Below, one piece after another: positions 14,901-24,148 of a stretch of DNA of 30,276 nucleotides. The notes beneath the pieces are model-generated. The model saw nothing but the letters and a program-made list of their open reading frames with translations, made no database searches and was not told the origin of the DNA. Source of the DNA: a virus; IMG/VR virus record IMGVR_UViG_3300006921_000084, positions 1 through 30,276 of that record. The stretch is one strand, 5' to 3'. A program made the position numbers and the translations under genes. Position 1 is the stretch's first letter. The number at the start of each line of letters is the position of its first letter.

Positions 14901-17900
14901 CAGGTTAAATCTTCACTATGAAAATGTTTACGTACAACTTCTTTACCTTGTGCTAAACGCCTGTCATTTAAATTTACACTCTCAATAAACAATAACCTAT
15001 CTGGCATAATTATACCATGAACATCCATAAATGTTTCTGACATAGCTTTATGCATATATTCTGGTTGATCTACACTTAGTTTATTTTTTATATCTACATC
15101 ATAAAATTTATCAAAATTAAATACTCCACCTTTAAATCTACCTTGTACTAATTTTTTACCACTTAACATTTCTGCTAACGTTTTATAGTTACTTGCATGC
15201 AAAGTATTGTAAGCGTCAGTCATAGTTTCTGTTTGTATAGTTTCTTTAATATACTCAACCATTTCTCTAGGCGTTAGTTCTAAATCTTTATCTGTGCCTC
15301 TTTCTTTAACTTCTATTCTATACTTTGGATCTATTTCACTTAATAATTTTCTAAATTTTATTACATTAGCTTTAAGATTTGCAATAGATTGTGGAGATTC
15401 ATTCTCTCTCGGTCCTCTATCTCCTGGTTTTTCATTACCTTTTAATCCCATTTGTCTTTCGTAAGCTGCTAATGATTCTAATATAGGTTTTACTTTAGCA
15501 TATTCTTTATAGTTTACAGGTCTTATAGTATCAAGCTTAGAATTTAATTCAGCTATCATTATATCAGCTAAAACATTACCAGCAGTGTGAGCCGAACCTA
15601 TTGTTTTACCTATCTCACTTACAATATTTGTTGGATATTTAATACCTACATCAGTATATATACCATCTTTAATTACTTGTGCTGTTCCGATGTTATAAAC
15701 TTTATCTACTTTTTCTAATATTTTTCCTATCTCTGAAGGAAATAATAAGTCTGTATCAAACTCTGGTGGCATTAGTTTTGAACCATGTTTTTTTTCTAAT
15801 TCTGCTATTTCTTTAATTAATTTTCTATGTAAAAGTTTTCTAGTACCCCACTCTTTCCATCCATCTAAATATCTGTTCTCTAATATATTACTAAATATTC
15901 TTAAGTGATTGTAATCTATTGTATCTATACCGCTTTTAGCAGCAACATCTAACTTTTCAAATGTTTTTAAATAAATACCAGTAAGGTCCATAACATGAGA
16001 AGTTTGTCCATTTAATGCCATTCTCTTTATAATGTTACCCATTCTATCTATTTCATAAGTCAAAGCTTTTGGTGTCATTTGATATTTATCTACAATCTCT
16101 TGTTTTGTTTTTATTTGTGAAGCAATTTCTTTTTTAAAATTATCAGCTTTGGCTAAAGCTTCCCAATTTGTTAAATCTGCAGCAAAAGTTCCACCAAATT
16201 TTATATCCTTATCTATTACAGTACCAGGGCCATCTCTGTCACCTGTTTTAACAGGTTCTTGTAAAGTTGTAGTTTTAAATATAGCAGATCTTCTTCTTGT
16301 TTCAGTAGGTTCTTTAAGTGATTCTAATATAGATTCTTCAAATCTAGCTATATCACGTTTAACTTCTGGAGATATAGCAGCATTACGCATCATATTATTA
16401 GGTCCTTCTGGTTGAAAGTTTCTCATTTCATACTCATAATTACCTAATTGCTGTCTTAAATTATAATAATTAGACTTATCTTTTTCACTCCAATCATTTT
16501 CATTTTTTCTAGTACCTTTATTTTTCTTACCTTCTTTATATAATACTAAATTTCTTAATTTATCTCTTACTCGTATAACTTCTTGTTTTCTTACCTCGAA
16601 TGCAGCTTTTTGTTCTTGTGGCATTCCATTATAATTTAATTCCATAAAAGGGTTAGCTTCGTGCCAATATTCAAATAGTTTCTCTACCTGTTTATTAATG
16701 ATAGTCATTTCACTCTTTGGTATTGTACCTCTACCACCCCTAGTAGCTTTCTTAGCATAAAATTCTGTAAGAGCTTGTTTTAAATATCTTTTACTTAACA
16801 ACACAGTCTCAGGATAGCTCATACCATCAGGATTGTTTCTTGAACCAGCAGCAAACTTTTGTAATTTAGCATTAGCTCTACCACTAAACATAAACTTTTG
16901 TTGTTGTGCAGTATGTATAAGTTGATAAACAAAACTGTCTATTTCTGGTCTAGTCATACGAAAACGTTTAGTTAAAGTTTCTGATATACTACTATCATTT
17001 AAACCTTTATGTGGTTTATCTAAAAAGTTATACGTTTCTTGTACAGCTTTTACTACTCTGACAACAGACATTTTGTTATACAAAAAATGTGGATTATCTA
17101 GTATAGCTTCTACTTCTGACTTAGTAGTACTTTTAGGATCAAAAAATATATTTTTAAAATATTTATCATTTTCAATTCCAAATGCTTTGGCATAGGGGTC
17201 TTTTGACAATGCTTCGTTTAACATTCCTACAATATTAAACATGTTTTCTTTCTTCATATTAACTAATGGATCAATAGTCATATTTAAATCTTTAGTATAT
17301 TCTGCTATTTGTCTTACTATAGAATCTACATCTCCATGTTTATCAATCATGTTTTTAGATATCTTATCATAAGTAGGTCCATCTTTTTTTAGTTTACCTT
17401 TAATAGTAGCGTCATGAAACTTTTTAAATTGTGAAACGTCTAACTCACTTACTGGTAGTTCATAAGTATTTTCTAGATACTCTCTTACCTTTCTCATTGT
17501 AGTAAACGCATCAGGAAGACCTACTGTTTCTGCGGCGTCAATATATCTATTACCTATAGCTGAATTTAATCTAGCTATTTCTTGCCATATTTCTAATTTT
17601 TCTTTTGGACTAAGATCAGCTCTACTTTGTAAAGCTAATTCTGCTGCTTGTTTAATCTGTGTGAAACCATTGAATATAATACCAATAGAATCTTTACCAT
17701 ACGTAGCTGAATCTGCTGCTTTAATCTTTTCACCTAACATTAAAATACCTAAAGAGTTAGGTTTAGCTACAACGTCACCTATAATACCTCTATCCATTAA
17801 AAACTGATCATCTTTTAATTCATAATCTTCTTTTATATTTTCTTTTTTAGAAAACTCATATTGAACATGTGGTTGTCTATAGCCGTCTTTTATTCCTTTA

Positions 17901-20900
17901 GGCATACCCCAAGATAAATGTGCAGAGTCAATATCTTTATCAGCTCCACCCATCATTAAATCATTTCTTGAATTAGTAATTAATGCAAAACCTTTTTTTG
18001 ATTTACCTCCAGCAAAACCTACAAACTTGAGTGCTCTCATATTACCAGCAGTCATAACAGGTGAACGATTAATAATTGCATATTGTGAATCTCTCCAAGC
18101 AGTTAAATCTTCTGCTGACATCTTAGCCACTTTAGCATTGTTCATATTTAAAGATAAGACGTTTTGCATATCTGTCCACCATTGTTTTAAAGTAATTTCT
18201 TTACCTTCTGTAGGATGTTTAACACGCATATTCTCTGCACCAGACCATAACATAAACTCGTTATCTGCTAAACCTTTTTCTGCTGAACTATATTTTTGTT
18301 TTTTTAATGAATACTTCCAATCGTATGGTGCTAAAATAACTGAATAACTATTATTTACTTTAGGTCTTATAATACGTGCTAGCAAATAAGATCTTAAGGT
18401 CTTTTGTACAAACTCTGATGTACCTCTACTCTGTAAAGCTGAATATGAAAATCCAGTATCAGCTAAATGTTGACCTACGTGCTTATCATGAACTCTACTA
18501 AATTCACTAGCTTCTGTATCTAGAAACTGACCATGTTTATTTTCAAAGTATAAATGTTTTAATATACTTTTGAATGCTTGACTTTTAGTTCTGGTAGTCA
18601 TAATTGTATCAATAGTAGCAATATCTATTTTATCTATATCTAATCCTTCTAAATCTCTACCACCTTTTAGTTTTTTACCTTTGTGAGTTTTTTGATCTAA
18701 TCTTTTTAGAGCTTCCTTAGTTACTTTAGAATCACCTCTTACTGCATCACTTAGTAAACCTCTCCATCCTTGGTGAAATGCCTCACCTACTGGAGTATTA
18801 GGATCAAACTGTATGTTGTTAGCATTTAAAAACATTTGTTGCATAATATTTAGTTTACCAGTAACATTAATTTTTTCACGTACATCTATATTCCAATGAA
18901 AGTCACTTGTTTTTACGTTGAATTTTTTAGGATCAATAGGATATACGTTTTGATCAATAGTTGCTTTTGATTTATCGTAAGCCAGCTCATTAAGCATGTT
19001 AACTTCTAATCCAAATTTATGTTTAGCACCAGAAGTGTAAAGCATAAACTGTAAATTATTAGCATCCATATATCTCATATCAGCTTTATCTGCTCTAGCA
19101 TAAGCAAATTTACCTATTACTAAACTTCTACTACCCTGATCGTTTCTAGCTTTTTCTCTTGAAGTTCTAGGTTTAGAAAATAATGTACCCTTAGCCATAC
19201 CCGAAGCAGAATCATTACCCATATACTTTACTAACTTATCAAATATTCTAGAATTTAACAATATTGTACCATCTGTTTCTGATTCAAATCTTGTACCTAC
19301 ATTTAAATCTTCTAATAATATACCATTCATATCATTATTTTTTAAACCTAATTTAAGTCCATCTAAAAAAGGTATTTCAGCTTTATCCATTTGATTTAAA
19401 TACTTTTGAAATTTTGCAGGAGTTTTATAGTCTCCGTTTTTTTCGTTTCTTAAATATCTTTCTACTAACCCAGTTATTTTTTTAACGTTTACATCTTTAC
19501 CAGATTTTATCATTCCCATTTCACGCATTCTATATATCATAGTAGCAACAGTATTTTCTTTAGTTTCTTTATTAATTTGTTTTTTAGAATTAGCTCTGTA
19601 CCAAGCTAAACCTTCTGGCGTTTTAATTGCTTCTTTAATAATTTTTTTATACACACCCTCTACTTCTGTAGGAGTCCAATGACCTTGTTTACCTTTTGCA
19701 GCCCAAGGATAACTTCTTATATCTACCCTACCAGTGTCAGATATACCACCATATATAAACTCTCTATCTCTTTCATTTAATTTTTTCTCAAATGCATACC
19801 AATCTTTTTCACTTACATAAGGTCTTACTATAGGGTTTTTACTTTTAGGTGAATACACAGTTTCTCTAGCAAAAGGACTTACAAAGATAACATTTTTTTT
19901 CCCTTTATTAACTTGCATATAACTTATAGTTTTACCACGCATATTTCTAAAACCTATAAAAGTATCTCTCTTACCAGCAGTAAGCTTGCTTAAAGGATTA
20001 CCTTGAGGATCAACCATAGGAACCATTTGTGGATCTCCTACTGTTTTTTTATCCCCTGATTTTAATGGGTTAGTAAAATCAATATAAAAGTCATCATATA
20101 TAGGTTTGTAATTATCAAATCTTAAAGCTACCCTTCTAGTTTCTTTTATATCATTAGAGTCAAATTTAACTTTAGGATATTGTCTTTTAACTTTTTTAAC
20201 AAACTCATCAACATCAATACGTTCCTTACCCTTTGAGTCTTTGTAGAAATGTTTTGCTTTAGTAGTATTAAATGCAGTAACCATTTTTTCAAAGAACATC
20301 TCTTGTGTAAACTTTTCATAACCAGAAGTATCTGCTATACGTTTAGCTATTTGTGTTAAACTATGCACTGGAAAATCTACTTCATTACCAGAGGTAAGTT
20401 CTTTTCTGAAGCTTTCATTCAATAATGATAAATCTATATTTTTAGAAGGTTTATATGGTGCTATATCTACATCTGGTGTATAATTATCGCTTTGTACTCT
20501 TTCTTTTAACTTAACAAGCTCTTGTAGTAAACCTAATTTACCTTCTTCTTTTCCTTTTCCTTTTAATGCATATTGAATTTGTTCTTGAGTAATCTTTCCA
20601 TTTTTTTCTAATTGTTGTACAACTTTTAAAATTTCTAACCCTAATTGATCAGTAATAACTTCTTTACTAGTTAACTGTTGTTGACGTATGGCTTCAAAAT
20701 GATTTAGCCAATATTGTTGATAGTCTTTAGTTTCAGATTTAAACCATGGAAGTCTTTTTAATGTGTCTATATTTTCTCTTACAGATTTAGTTCTATCAAA
20801 AGTATTTGCGTGAACATTTATATCCTTAGTAGCTCTAGTTTGCCACGTAGGTCTAGCATTAACACTAAAAAATACACCCATTAAAGTTTCATATATTTGT

Positions 20901-21988
20901 TCTTCTACTGGATAATCATTCATAGCAGCTACTATACCACCATATCCTGCACCAGCTGTCCCTCTTACCACAGTATTTATAAACTCAGTAGCTTCTGCTG
21001 TATTTTTAGTAGCTAAAGTACTAGCTGTTTTTCTTATTATACTTTCGCCTGCTTTTACTAATGCTGGATTACTAGATGTCATTAGTTTAGATATGTTTGC
21101 ATATTGACCTATACTACCAAAGATACCACCAGCTATACCACCATGCATACCAGCCATAGCCATTTCTTTAATACCTTCACCAGACATACCTCCAGTATTT
21201 CTAGATGCTAACGGATGATTAGAGAAAGCCATAAGCAATCCAACGTGTCCAGCTTCGTGAAGTATTCTACCTACCGCATCTTTACTCATTCCACCTAATA
21301 ATAAACCACTAGATATACCTTCTAACAACTTACCTTTGTTTTCACCTAACGCTGCTATACCTTGCATTTGTACTACTTCAGCAATTTTACCTGGTATAGA
21401 TTTTAATTCATAGATAGATTTGTTTTTAACAGGATCTAACATTACAGGATTAGTAGAACGGAAGGGTTTTAATAGTGTAGTGTTAGCTAATCTTCCCATA
21501 GATCTTTGCAATCTATCACTACTAGCTGCATAATTATTAGATTTATCTACTAATTTTTTACCTAGTTTTGCTAAAGATTTACTACTTTCTGCAGCACCAC
21601 GTCTTATTATTGCATTACCAACAGTAGCTGTAGCACTAGTTAACATTCTAGCTCCACCCATCATAATCCCTGGTGCTAAACCTATTAAGTGTGTAACATT
21701 ATTTACTATTTTTTCCATACCAGTATCTGGTTTATCTGCAAAACCAAACGTGGTAAAGCCTTCTAATAGTCCAGATACTGCTTGTTTAATAACTCCATCA
21801 GTAGCATCTTGAGAAGCTATAGGAATTTTAAGTTCAGTTAGTTTACTTTCAACATAATTTAAACTATCTTGATCTAAGAACGCTGCATTAGAGTCATAGT
21901 AGTTTTTTAGAATGTTAGCATATGTAACTTCATTTAAACGACCAGCTCTTAAACGACTGTTTAAGCTATTAATATAAGGGTTTAACAT
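11918..21988 (-). CDS. Giant virion-type protein with double-barrel RNA-polymerase motifs, candidate virion RNA polymerase (3356 aa)
   Basis: Residues 1-400 are rich in Gly and hydrophobic stretches (for example GLAPGIMMGGARML, HGGIAGGIFGSIG), as in ejected inner-core proteins, and contain HEAGH (244-248), a possible zincin motif. Residues 900-1495 hold a set of two-barrel RNA polymerase signatures in the right order: TDGTILL (Asp906-Gly907), GMAKG (930-934), SGAKHKFG (Lys989, Lys991), RSP (1308-1310), GADKDIDSAHL with DxDxD at 1350-1354 (compare NADFDGD in beta-prime), and YIDAAETVG (Asp1484). Residues 1500-3000 are mostly helical and unrecognised. The C-terminus resembles other giant phage virion proteins (FHPYSWNSIRRR, then hydrophobic segments). 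It is the last gene of the virion operon, 6 nt after its neighbour, with a poor ribosome site. I infer that it is packaged and injected to transcribe phage DNA, like crAss-like phage gp66. Confidence 0.7.
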   Translation of the reverse strand: MLNPYINSLNSRLRAGRLNEVTYANILKNYYDSNAAFLDQDSLNYVESKLTELKIPIASQDATDGVIKQAVSGLLEGFTTFGFADKPDTGMEKIVNNVTHLIGLAPGIMMGGARMLTSATATVGNAIIRRGAAESSKSLAKLGKKLVDKSNNYAASSDRLQRSMGRLANTTLLKPFRSTNPVMLDPVKNKSIYELKSIPGKIAEVVQMQGIAALGENKGKLLEGISSGLLLGGMSKDAVGRILHEAGHVGLLMAFSNHPLASRNTGGMSGEGIKEMAMAGMHGGIAGGIFGSIGQYANISKLMTSSNPALVKAGESIIRKTASTLATKNTAEATEFINTVVRGTAGAGYGGIVAAMNDYPVEEQIYETLMGVFFSVNARPTWQTRATKDINVHANTFDRTKSVRENIDTLKRLPWFKSETKDYQQYWLNHFEAIRQQQLTSKEVITDQLGLEILKVVQQLEKNGKITQEQIQYALKGKGKEEGKLGLLQELVKLKERVQSDNYTPDVDIAPYKPSKNIDLSLLNESFRKELTSGNEVDFPVHSLTQIAKRIADTSGYEKFTQEMFFEKMVTAFNTTKAKHFYKDSKGKERIDVDEFVKKVKRQYPKVKFDSNDIKETRRVALRFDNYKPIYDDFYIDFTNPLKSGDKKTVGDPQMVPMVDPQGNPLSKLTAGKRDTFIGFRNMRGKTISYMQVNKGKKNVIFVSPFARETVYSPKSKNPIVRPYVSEKDWYAFEKKLNERDREFIYGGISDTGRVDIRSYPWAAKGKQGHWTPTEVEGVYKKIIKEAIKTPEGLAWYRANSKKQINKETKENTVATMIYRMREMGMIKSGKDVNVKKITGLVERYLRNEKNGDYKTPAKFQKYLNQMDKAEIPFLDGLKLGLKNNDMNGILLEDLNVGTRFESETDGTILLNSRIFDKLVKYMGNDSASGMAKGTLFSKPRTSREKARNDQGSRSLVIGKFAYARADKADMRYMDANNLQFMLYTSGAKHKFGLEVNMLNELAYDKSKATIDQNVYPIDPKKFNVKTSDFHWNIDVREKINVTGKLNIMQQMFLNANNIQFDPNTPVGEAFHQGWRGLLSDAVRGDSKVTKEALKRLDQKTHKGKKLKGGRDLEGLDIDKIDIATIDTIMTTRTKSQAFKSILKHLYFENKHGQFLDTEASEFSRVHDKHVGQHLADTGFSYSALQSRGTSEFVQKTLRSYLLARIIRPKVNNSYSVILAPYDWKYSLKKQKYSSAEKGLADNEFMLWSGAENMRVKHPTEGKEITLKQWWTDMQNVLSLNMNNAKVAKMSAEDLTAWRDSQYAIINRSPVMTAGNMRALKFVGFAGGKSKKGFALITNSRNDLMMGGADKDIDSAHLSWGMPKGIKDGYRQPHVQYEFSKKENIKEDYELKDDQFLMDRGIIGDVVAKPNSLGILMLGEKIKAADSATYGKDSIGIIFNGFTQIKQAAELALQSRADLSPKEKLEIWQEIARLNSAIGNRYIDAAETVGLPDAFTTMRKVREYLENTYELPVSELDVSQFKKFHDATIKGKLKKDGPTYDKISKNMIDKHGDVDSIVRQIAEYTKDLNMTIDPLVNMKKENMFNIVGMLNEALSKDPYAKAFGIENDKYFKNIFFDPKSTTKSEVEAILDNPHFLYNKMSVVRVVKAVQETYNFLDKPHKGLNDSSISETLTKRFRMTRPEIDSFVYQLIHTAQQQKFMFSGRANAKLQKFAAGSRNNPDGMSYPETVLLSKRYLKQALTEFYAKKATRGGRGTIPKSEMTIINKQVEKLFEYWHEANPFMELNYNGMPQEQKAAFEVRKQEVIRVRDKLRNLVLYKEGKKNKGTRKNENDWSEKDKSNYYNLRQQLGNYEYEMRNFQPEGPNNMMRNAAISPEVKRDIARFEESILESLKEPTETRRRSAIFKTTTLQEPVKTGDRDGPGTVIDKDIKFGGTFAADLTNWEALAKADNFKKEIASQIKTKQEIVDKYQMTPKALTYEIDRMGNIIKRMALNGQTSHVMDLTGIYLKTFEKLDVAAKSGIDTIDYNHLRIFSNILENRYLDGWKEWGTRKLLHRKLIKEIAELEKKHGSKLMPPEFDTDLLFPSEIGKILEKVDKVYNIGTAQVIKDGIYTDVGIKYPTNIVSEIGKTIGSAHTAGNVLADIMIAELNSKLDTIRPVNYKEYAKVKPILESLAAYERQMGLKGNEKPGDRGPRENESPQSIANLKANVIKFRKLLSEIDPKYRIEVKERGTDKDLELTPREMVEYIKETIQTETMTDAYNTLHASNYKTLAEMLSGKKLVQGRFKGGVFNFDKFYDVDIKNKLSVDQPEYMHKAMSETFMDVHGIIMPDRLLFIESVNLNDRRLAQGKEVVRKHFHSEDLTWAEFQLDIRDIAIEKYGTVLKDGSVGLDYSKLQKTISETNPKMTKYQELQSFIKETNLNKVRDQRLGFIGTEEVDGERFSNTYHPLHHPNTKAHIKFIQNEHIPRETLRYFGKLQNTVTKEYYYEFKDIDIEAFKRGEVVGRYDTKLGLKEGELLTENLELHRALEQKFITLPEVAERLYKNMVNKLVNNPEQYNNEFYDQVSYDRINMISTRRGSIEAPGVGKFSTIRKRASVPIEGYDTSMEAYKRYLRTSALGVTTQRAALMSRLHISHFKYNTLPGNKRIDPDVGRRWLHKIIDLTKGYMNMPSTRSLELNGVNAKDMDILVKYAESGYSLHFLKENPMYDAVDAKLINDLRQYTRPSESEINNMQKELYAKYRFKNIKDAYGNNIEKINKSKASQADKKTARINLTKKYEDTVKSKRKAMLRELYGEFVNVDGKVIQRNNIDLIDYAENMVVLKSGKGVKFDKRSSTIGAIRKRTVDYRNDFIFKNNTKEINKDNIDITNIRKSFRGFYSDETVGNVMVRAEQRVNKALGHLTDGRIQIFKSLPKDPTARHRAMVDKMNWFSDMEGKFEMMALLAHPKSAVANMYGGTTNLITDVGFDFYLKSFDENYLVNTVFKGKTINAYDPSTRQYIKDPIRTIDDVHTYVESFGFLESNIVRELAMMKPAGETDWQSFVNVAGPRIAEAFKKLPVYTKDKSLNKENIEKRKQTVEQELTISEASKKFGINKVALDMGSYFMRTTERHLRLKSAIAHYIKARELFTDSRGQVEVTEQFLLEYAQKGIESSQFIYHATNRPNFANTAFGRVMTRFHPYSWNSIRRRANIISDRMLTEGYGDFDANKKFERQLSADLMTAALGSVFAASIFEYALSPPMNWMVDFSHLMYGDEQERERAFYNQYGHPLLSPLAIVTPPAARFVLGPTTSIINNDWEAFAKYTAATALPFGRVGRDFLRTAETPEMAMEWMFGIPVHAVGRLGNRPDKEENEEIVEEAP

Positions 21989-21994
21989 TATATA

Positions 21995-22717
21995 TTATTG
22001 CTCTAAAGTAGCTTTTAATTGATACATTTGTTCAAGTCTATTGTTGTAATAGTCTTGGTCTTCATCAAAACTTTGACGTGCTGAAAATGTTGCAAGACTT
22101 TCTGCTGTTTCTATACCAGTATTAATTAAATCAATAGCTTGAGTTACTGAAGGTGCATTTGGATTCAACTGTTTTACTTGTAATACGTCAGCTAATCCTA
22201 CATTTAATAAATTGTATTGAGTTTCAAATTGTTGTTTTGAAGCTTCAGCACGTTTATTATCTTTTGCTAAGAACCTTTTAGCTGTTTCAAAAGTAAATCC
22301 TTGGTTTTCACTTGGATCTGATACACCTACAAAATTAGTTTGTCCTAAAGCTACCATAGCATCGTAACCTGCGTCTTCTAACTTTTGTGCAGTTTCATAT
22401 CTAATTTGATCCATAGCTTGTTCACCACGCAATCCTTGTAAATTTAAAGCATTCATAGCTCTTATCGCTTCTATATTATAGTTGTTTTCATAACCCATAC
22501 TAGCTAAATCTGTATCATATGTATGTTTTTCACCCATAATAAATGATTGTAATTCTGCTGTTGTTTCAGCTTGTGTTTGCATTAATTCTTTTGATGCATT
22601 TGTTTCTATTTCCGTCTTCTCCTCAAAGCTTGGTTCTCTAACTTGTGCCATTAAGCCTGATATGCTAGAGCTAGCTCTTGATAAAGAATTTAAAAATGCT
22701 TCACTGTAACTTGCCAT
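21995..22717 (-). CDS. Helical virion-associated protein, probable internal/ejection protein (240 aa)
   Basis: An Ala/Gln/Glu-rich, almost entirely helical protein with long heptad-like stretches (ETNASKELMQTQAETTAELQ). No Cys, signal peptide or clear membrane segment. It lies directly upstream of the giant gene, the position of small internal core proteins in short-tailed phages. It shares one base with the upstream gene (TAATG). Virion association is inferred from composition and position. Confidence 0.6.
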   Translation of the reverse strand: MASYSEAFLNSLSRASSSISGLMAQVREPSFEEKTEIETNASKELMQTQAETTAELQSFIMGEKHTYDTDLASMGYENNYNIEAIRAMNALNLQGLRGEQAMDQIRYETAQKLEDAGYDAMVALGQTNFVGVSDPSENQGFTFETAKRFLAKDNKRAEASKQQFETQYNLLNVGLADVLQVKQLNPNAPSVTQAIDLINTGIETAESLATFSARQSFDEDQDYYNNRLEQMYQLKATLEQ

Positions 22718-23247
22718 TATACTACTCCTCCTAACCCGCTTGGGTTTGTTTGAAAGTTTGCACCCATACTAGGTATTGAATAACCTCTTTCTGATGCCGT
22801 TCTTTCTAAATTTAATAATCCTACTTGTACGTCTCTTAACTCTGATTGAAATCCTTTTGATATAGATGACATAGTTTGATCAGCTCCTAATTTTTGTGCA
22901 GTCAATTGATTTTTAAATGCACTGTCTAGTCTGTTACTTTGCTCCATTGCACCACCACTATAACTCATACCTGTATTACCAACCAATGTATCCATAGCAG
23001 ATCTTTCTCCTTGATAACCTTGTAAAGCTCCTTGTTGAGTTATATTAAACTCTTGTCTAGCAAAACCAGCTCTTTGTCTGTAATCATCTCTTAATCCACC
23101 TATAGAGTTTATTAATGATGTTTGTGCAGTTAAAGCATGTTTTTTCTCTCTTGCTCTACGCTTTCTTTCTTCACGTCTTCTTTTACGCATACCTATATTA
23201 CCTAATATAGCACCACCTACTGCAAAACCTATACTTACTGGGTCCAT
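22717..23247 (-). CDS. Probable internal virion protein with N-terminal hydrophobic helix (176 aa)
   Basis: It begins MDPVSIGFAVGGAILGNIG, a Gly-rich hydrophobic helix, then a very basic stretch (RKRRREERKRRAREKK), then a long Gln/Ala/Ser helical body ending in Gly/Ser-rich residues. This plan (membrane-active start, helical body) matches small ejection proteins such as those in the T7 gp14 position, which form the periplasmic channel for DNA. Sequence similarity to gp14 is not evident by eye. Tightly coupled to its neighbours by shared stop/start bases. Confidence 0.6.
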   Translation of the reverse strand: MDPVSIGFAVGGAILGNIGMRKRRREERKRRAREKKHALTAQTSLINSIGGLRDDYRQRAGFARQEFNITQQGALQGYQGERSAMDTLVGNTGMSYSGGAMEQSNRLDSAFKNQLTAQKLGADQTMSSISKGFQSELRDVQVGLLNLERTASERGYSIPSMGANFQTNPSGLGGVV

Positions 23248-23630
23248 TACGCCTCCTCATTCATTTTCTTAGCCACAATAGAAGGACTAAAAGGTTTAAT
23301 TTCTAAATCAGGACTAATAGAATTTAACCAAAATTTACCACCAAAGCTAGAAGCAATTGCTTTAGATGCTTCTCTTTTAGCTTTATCATGTTTACTTACA
23401 AACAATTCGTCTGGACGATAATCCATATCATCATTATACATAGTGTCATTATCGTCTTCTTCTGATTCATGAAATAAACCCTTTTCTGGAGGTAGTTGTT
23501 TATACTCACTATTTGGATCATCTCCTTCTTGGTAAATACCAGATTCCATTCCTTCTTTAAATAATTTTTCTTGCAACCTATCTTGTTCTTGTTGCTTATT
23601 TTTTTTTATTAATTGTTCAGCTGTTGCCAT
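23247..23630 (-). CDS. Acidic hypothetical protein (127 aa)
   Basis: A charged N-terminal helix (KKNKQQEQDRLQEKLFKEG), a strongly acidic middle (HESEEDDNDTMYNDDMDY) and a more ordered end (GGKFWLNSISPDLEI). No family recognised. Low complexity in the middle suggests disorder. It lies between lysozyme and the internal virion proteins with 1-nt overlaps on both sides, so it is probably a scaffold-like or virion accessory protein. Confidence 0.6.
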   Translation of the reverse strand: MATAEQLIKKNKQQEQDRLQEKLFKEGMESGIYQEGDDPNSEYKQLPPEKGLFHESEEDDNDTMYNDDMDYRPDELFVSKHDKAKREASKAIASSFGGKFWLNSISPDLEIKPFSPSIVAKKMNEEA

Positions 23631-24148
23631 TACACATCCCCTTTTAATTTATTTATTGCTTCTACAAAGTCTTCTACTCTAACTGGTGTTTGTTCTTTCC
23701 ACGTAGATGGTTCCATCTCTGGTGGATTTTTATATAATAATTCTTTTATTGCATCATCATAATGTTTTGCTTTTAATAATTTCCATGTAGCTGGAAACTT
23801 TTTATGCCAACTAGTACCTAATTGATAATTAACAGATACTAATGCTATTTTAAAATCGTCATCATTTAATTTAAGTAACTTCATTTGTGTCTTAGAAGCA
23901 TCTAAAGCTGTCTTAACATCTTCTTTAAACCAGTTATCAATAACCCTTTTAGGTACTAAAGACTTAACAGGATACTTTTTGTTTTCTTCTTTAGTTAATA
24001 AATGCCCAATACCACAAGTAGGTTTACCTAATATATCTAAATAAACACTTTGTTTATAACCTTCTCTTAATTTTAAGTGTTCAAATAACTTTTTAGTAAA
24101 CTTATCATTATTATAATACTTTAATCTATCTGGTATTAAACCCCACAT
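23630..24148 (-). CDS. T4-type lysozyme (glycoside hydrolase 24) (172 aa)
   Basis: A muramidase that cleaves the N-acetylmuramic acid-N-acetylglucosamine bond of peptidoglycan. The T4 lysozyme triad is present with exact spacing: Glu29 (LREGY), Asp38 (VYLDILG), Thr44 (KPTCGIGH), as Glu11/Asp20/Thr26 in T4. The C-terminus has STWKEQTPVRVEDF, like the conserved W...TP.R region. Length is normal for the family. There is no signal peptide or anchor, so cell-wall access would need the holin, or packaging in the virion. It sits among virion genes, not next to the holin (about 4.2 kb away), so a virion-associated role in DNA entry is a real alternative. Confidence 0.88.
   Translation of the reverse strand: MWGLIPDRLKYYNNDKFTKKLFEHLKLREGYKQSVYLDILGKPTCGIGHLLTKEENKKYPVKSLVPKRVIDNWFKEDVKTALDASKTQMKLLKLNDDDFKIALVSVNYQLGTSWHKKFPATWKLLKAKHYDDAIKELLYKNPPEMEPSTWKEQTPVRVEDFVEAINKLKGDV

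Noticed and set aside
11918-21988. Giant protein as an N4-type (T7-superfamily) virion RNA polymerase
   Set aside because: A VHD string occurs near residue 1165, but the TxxGR and RxxxKxxxxxxYG motifs are not found in the right order. The DxDxD two-barrel signature fits much better.
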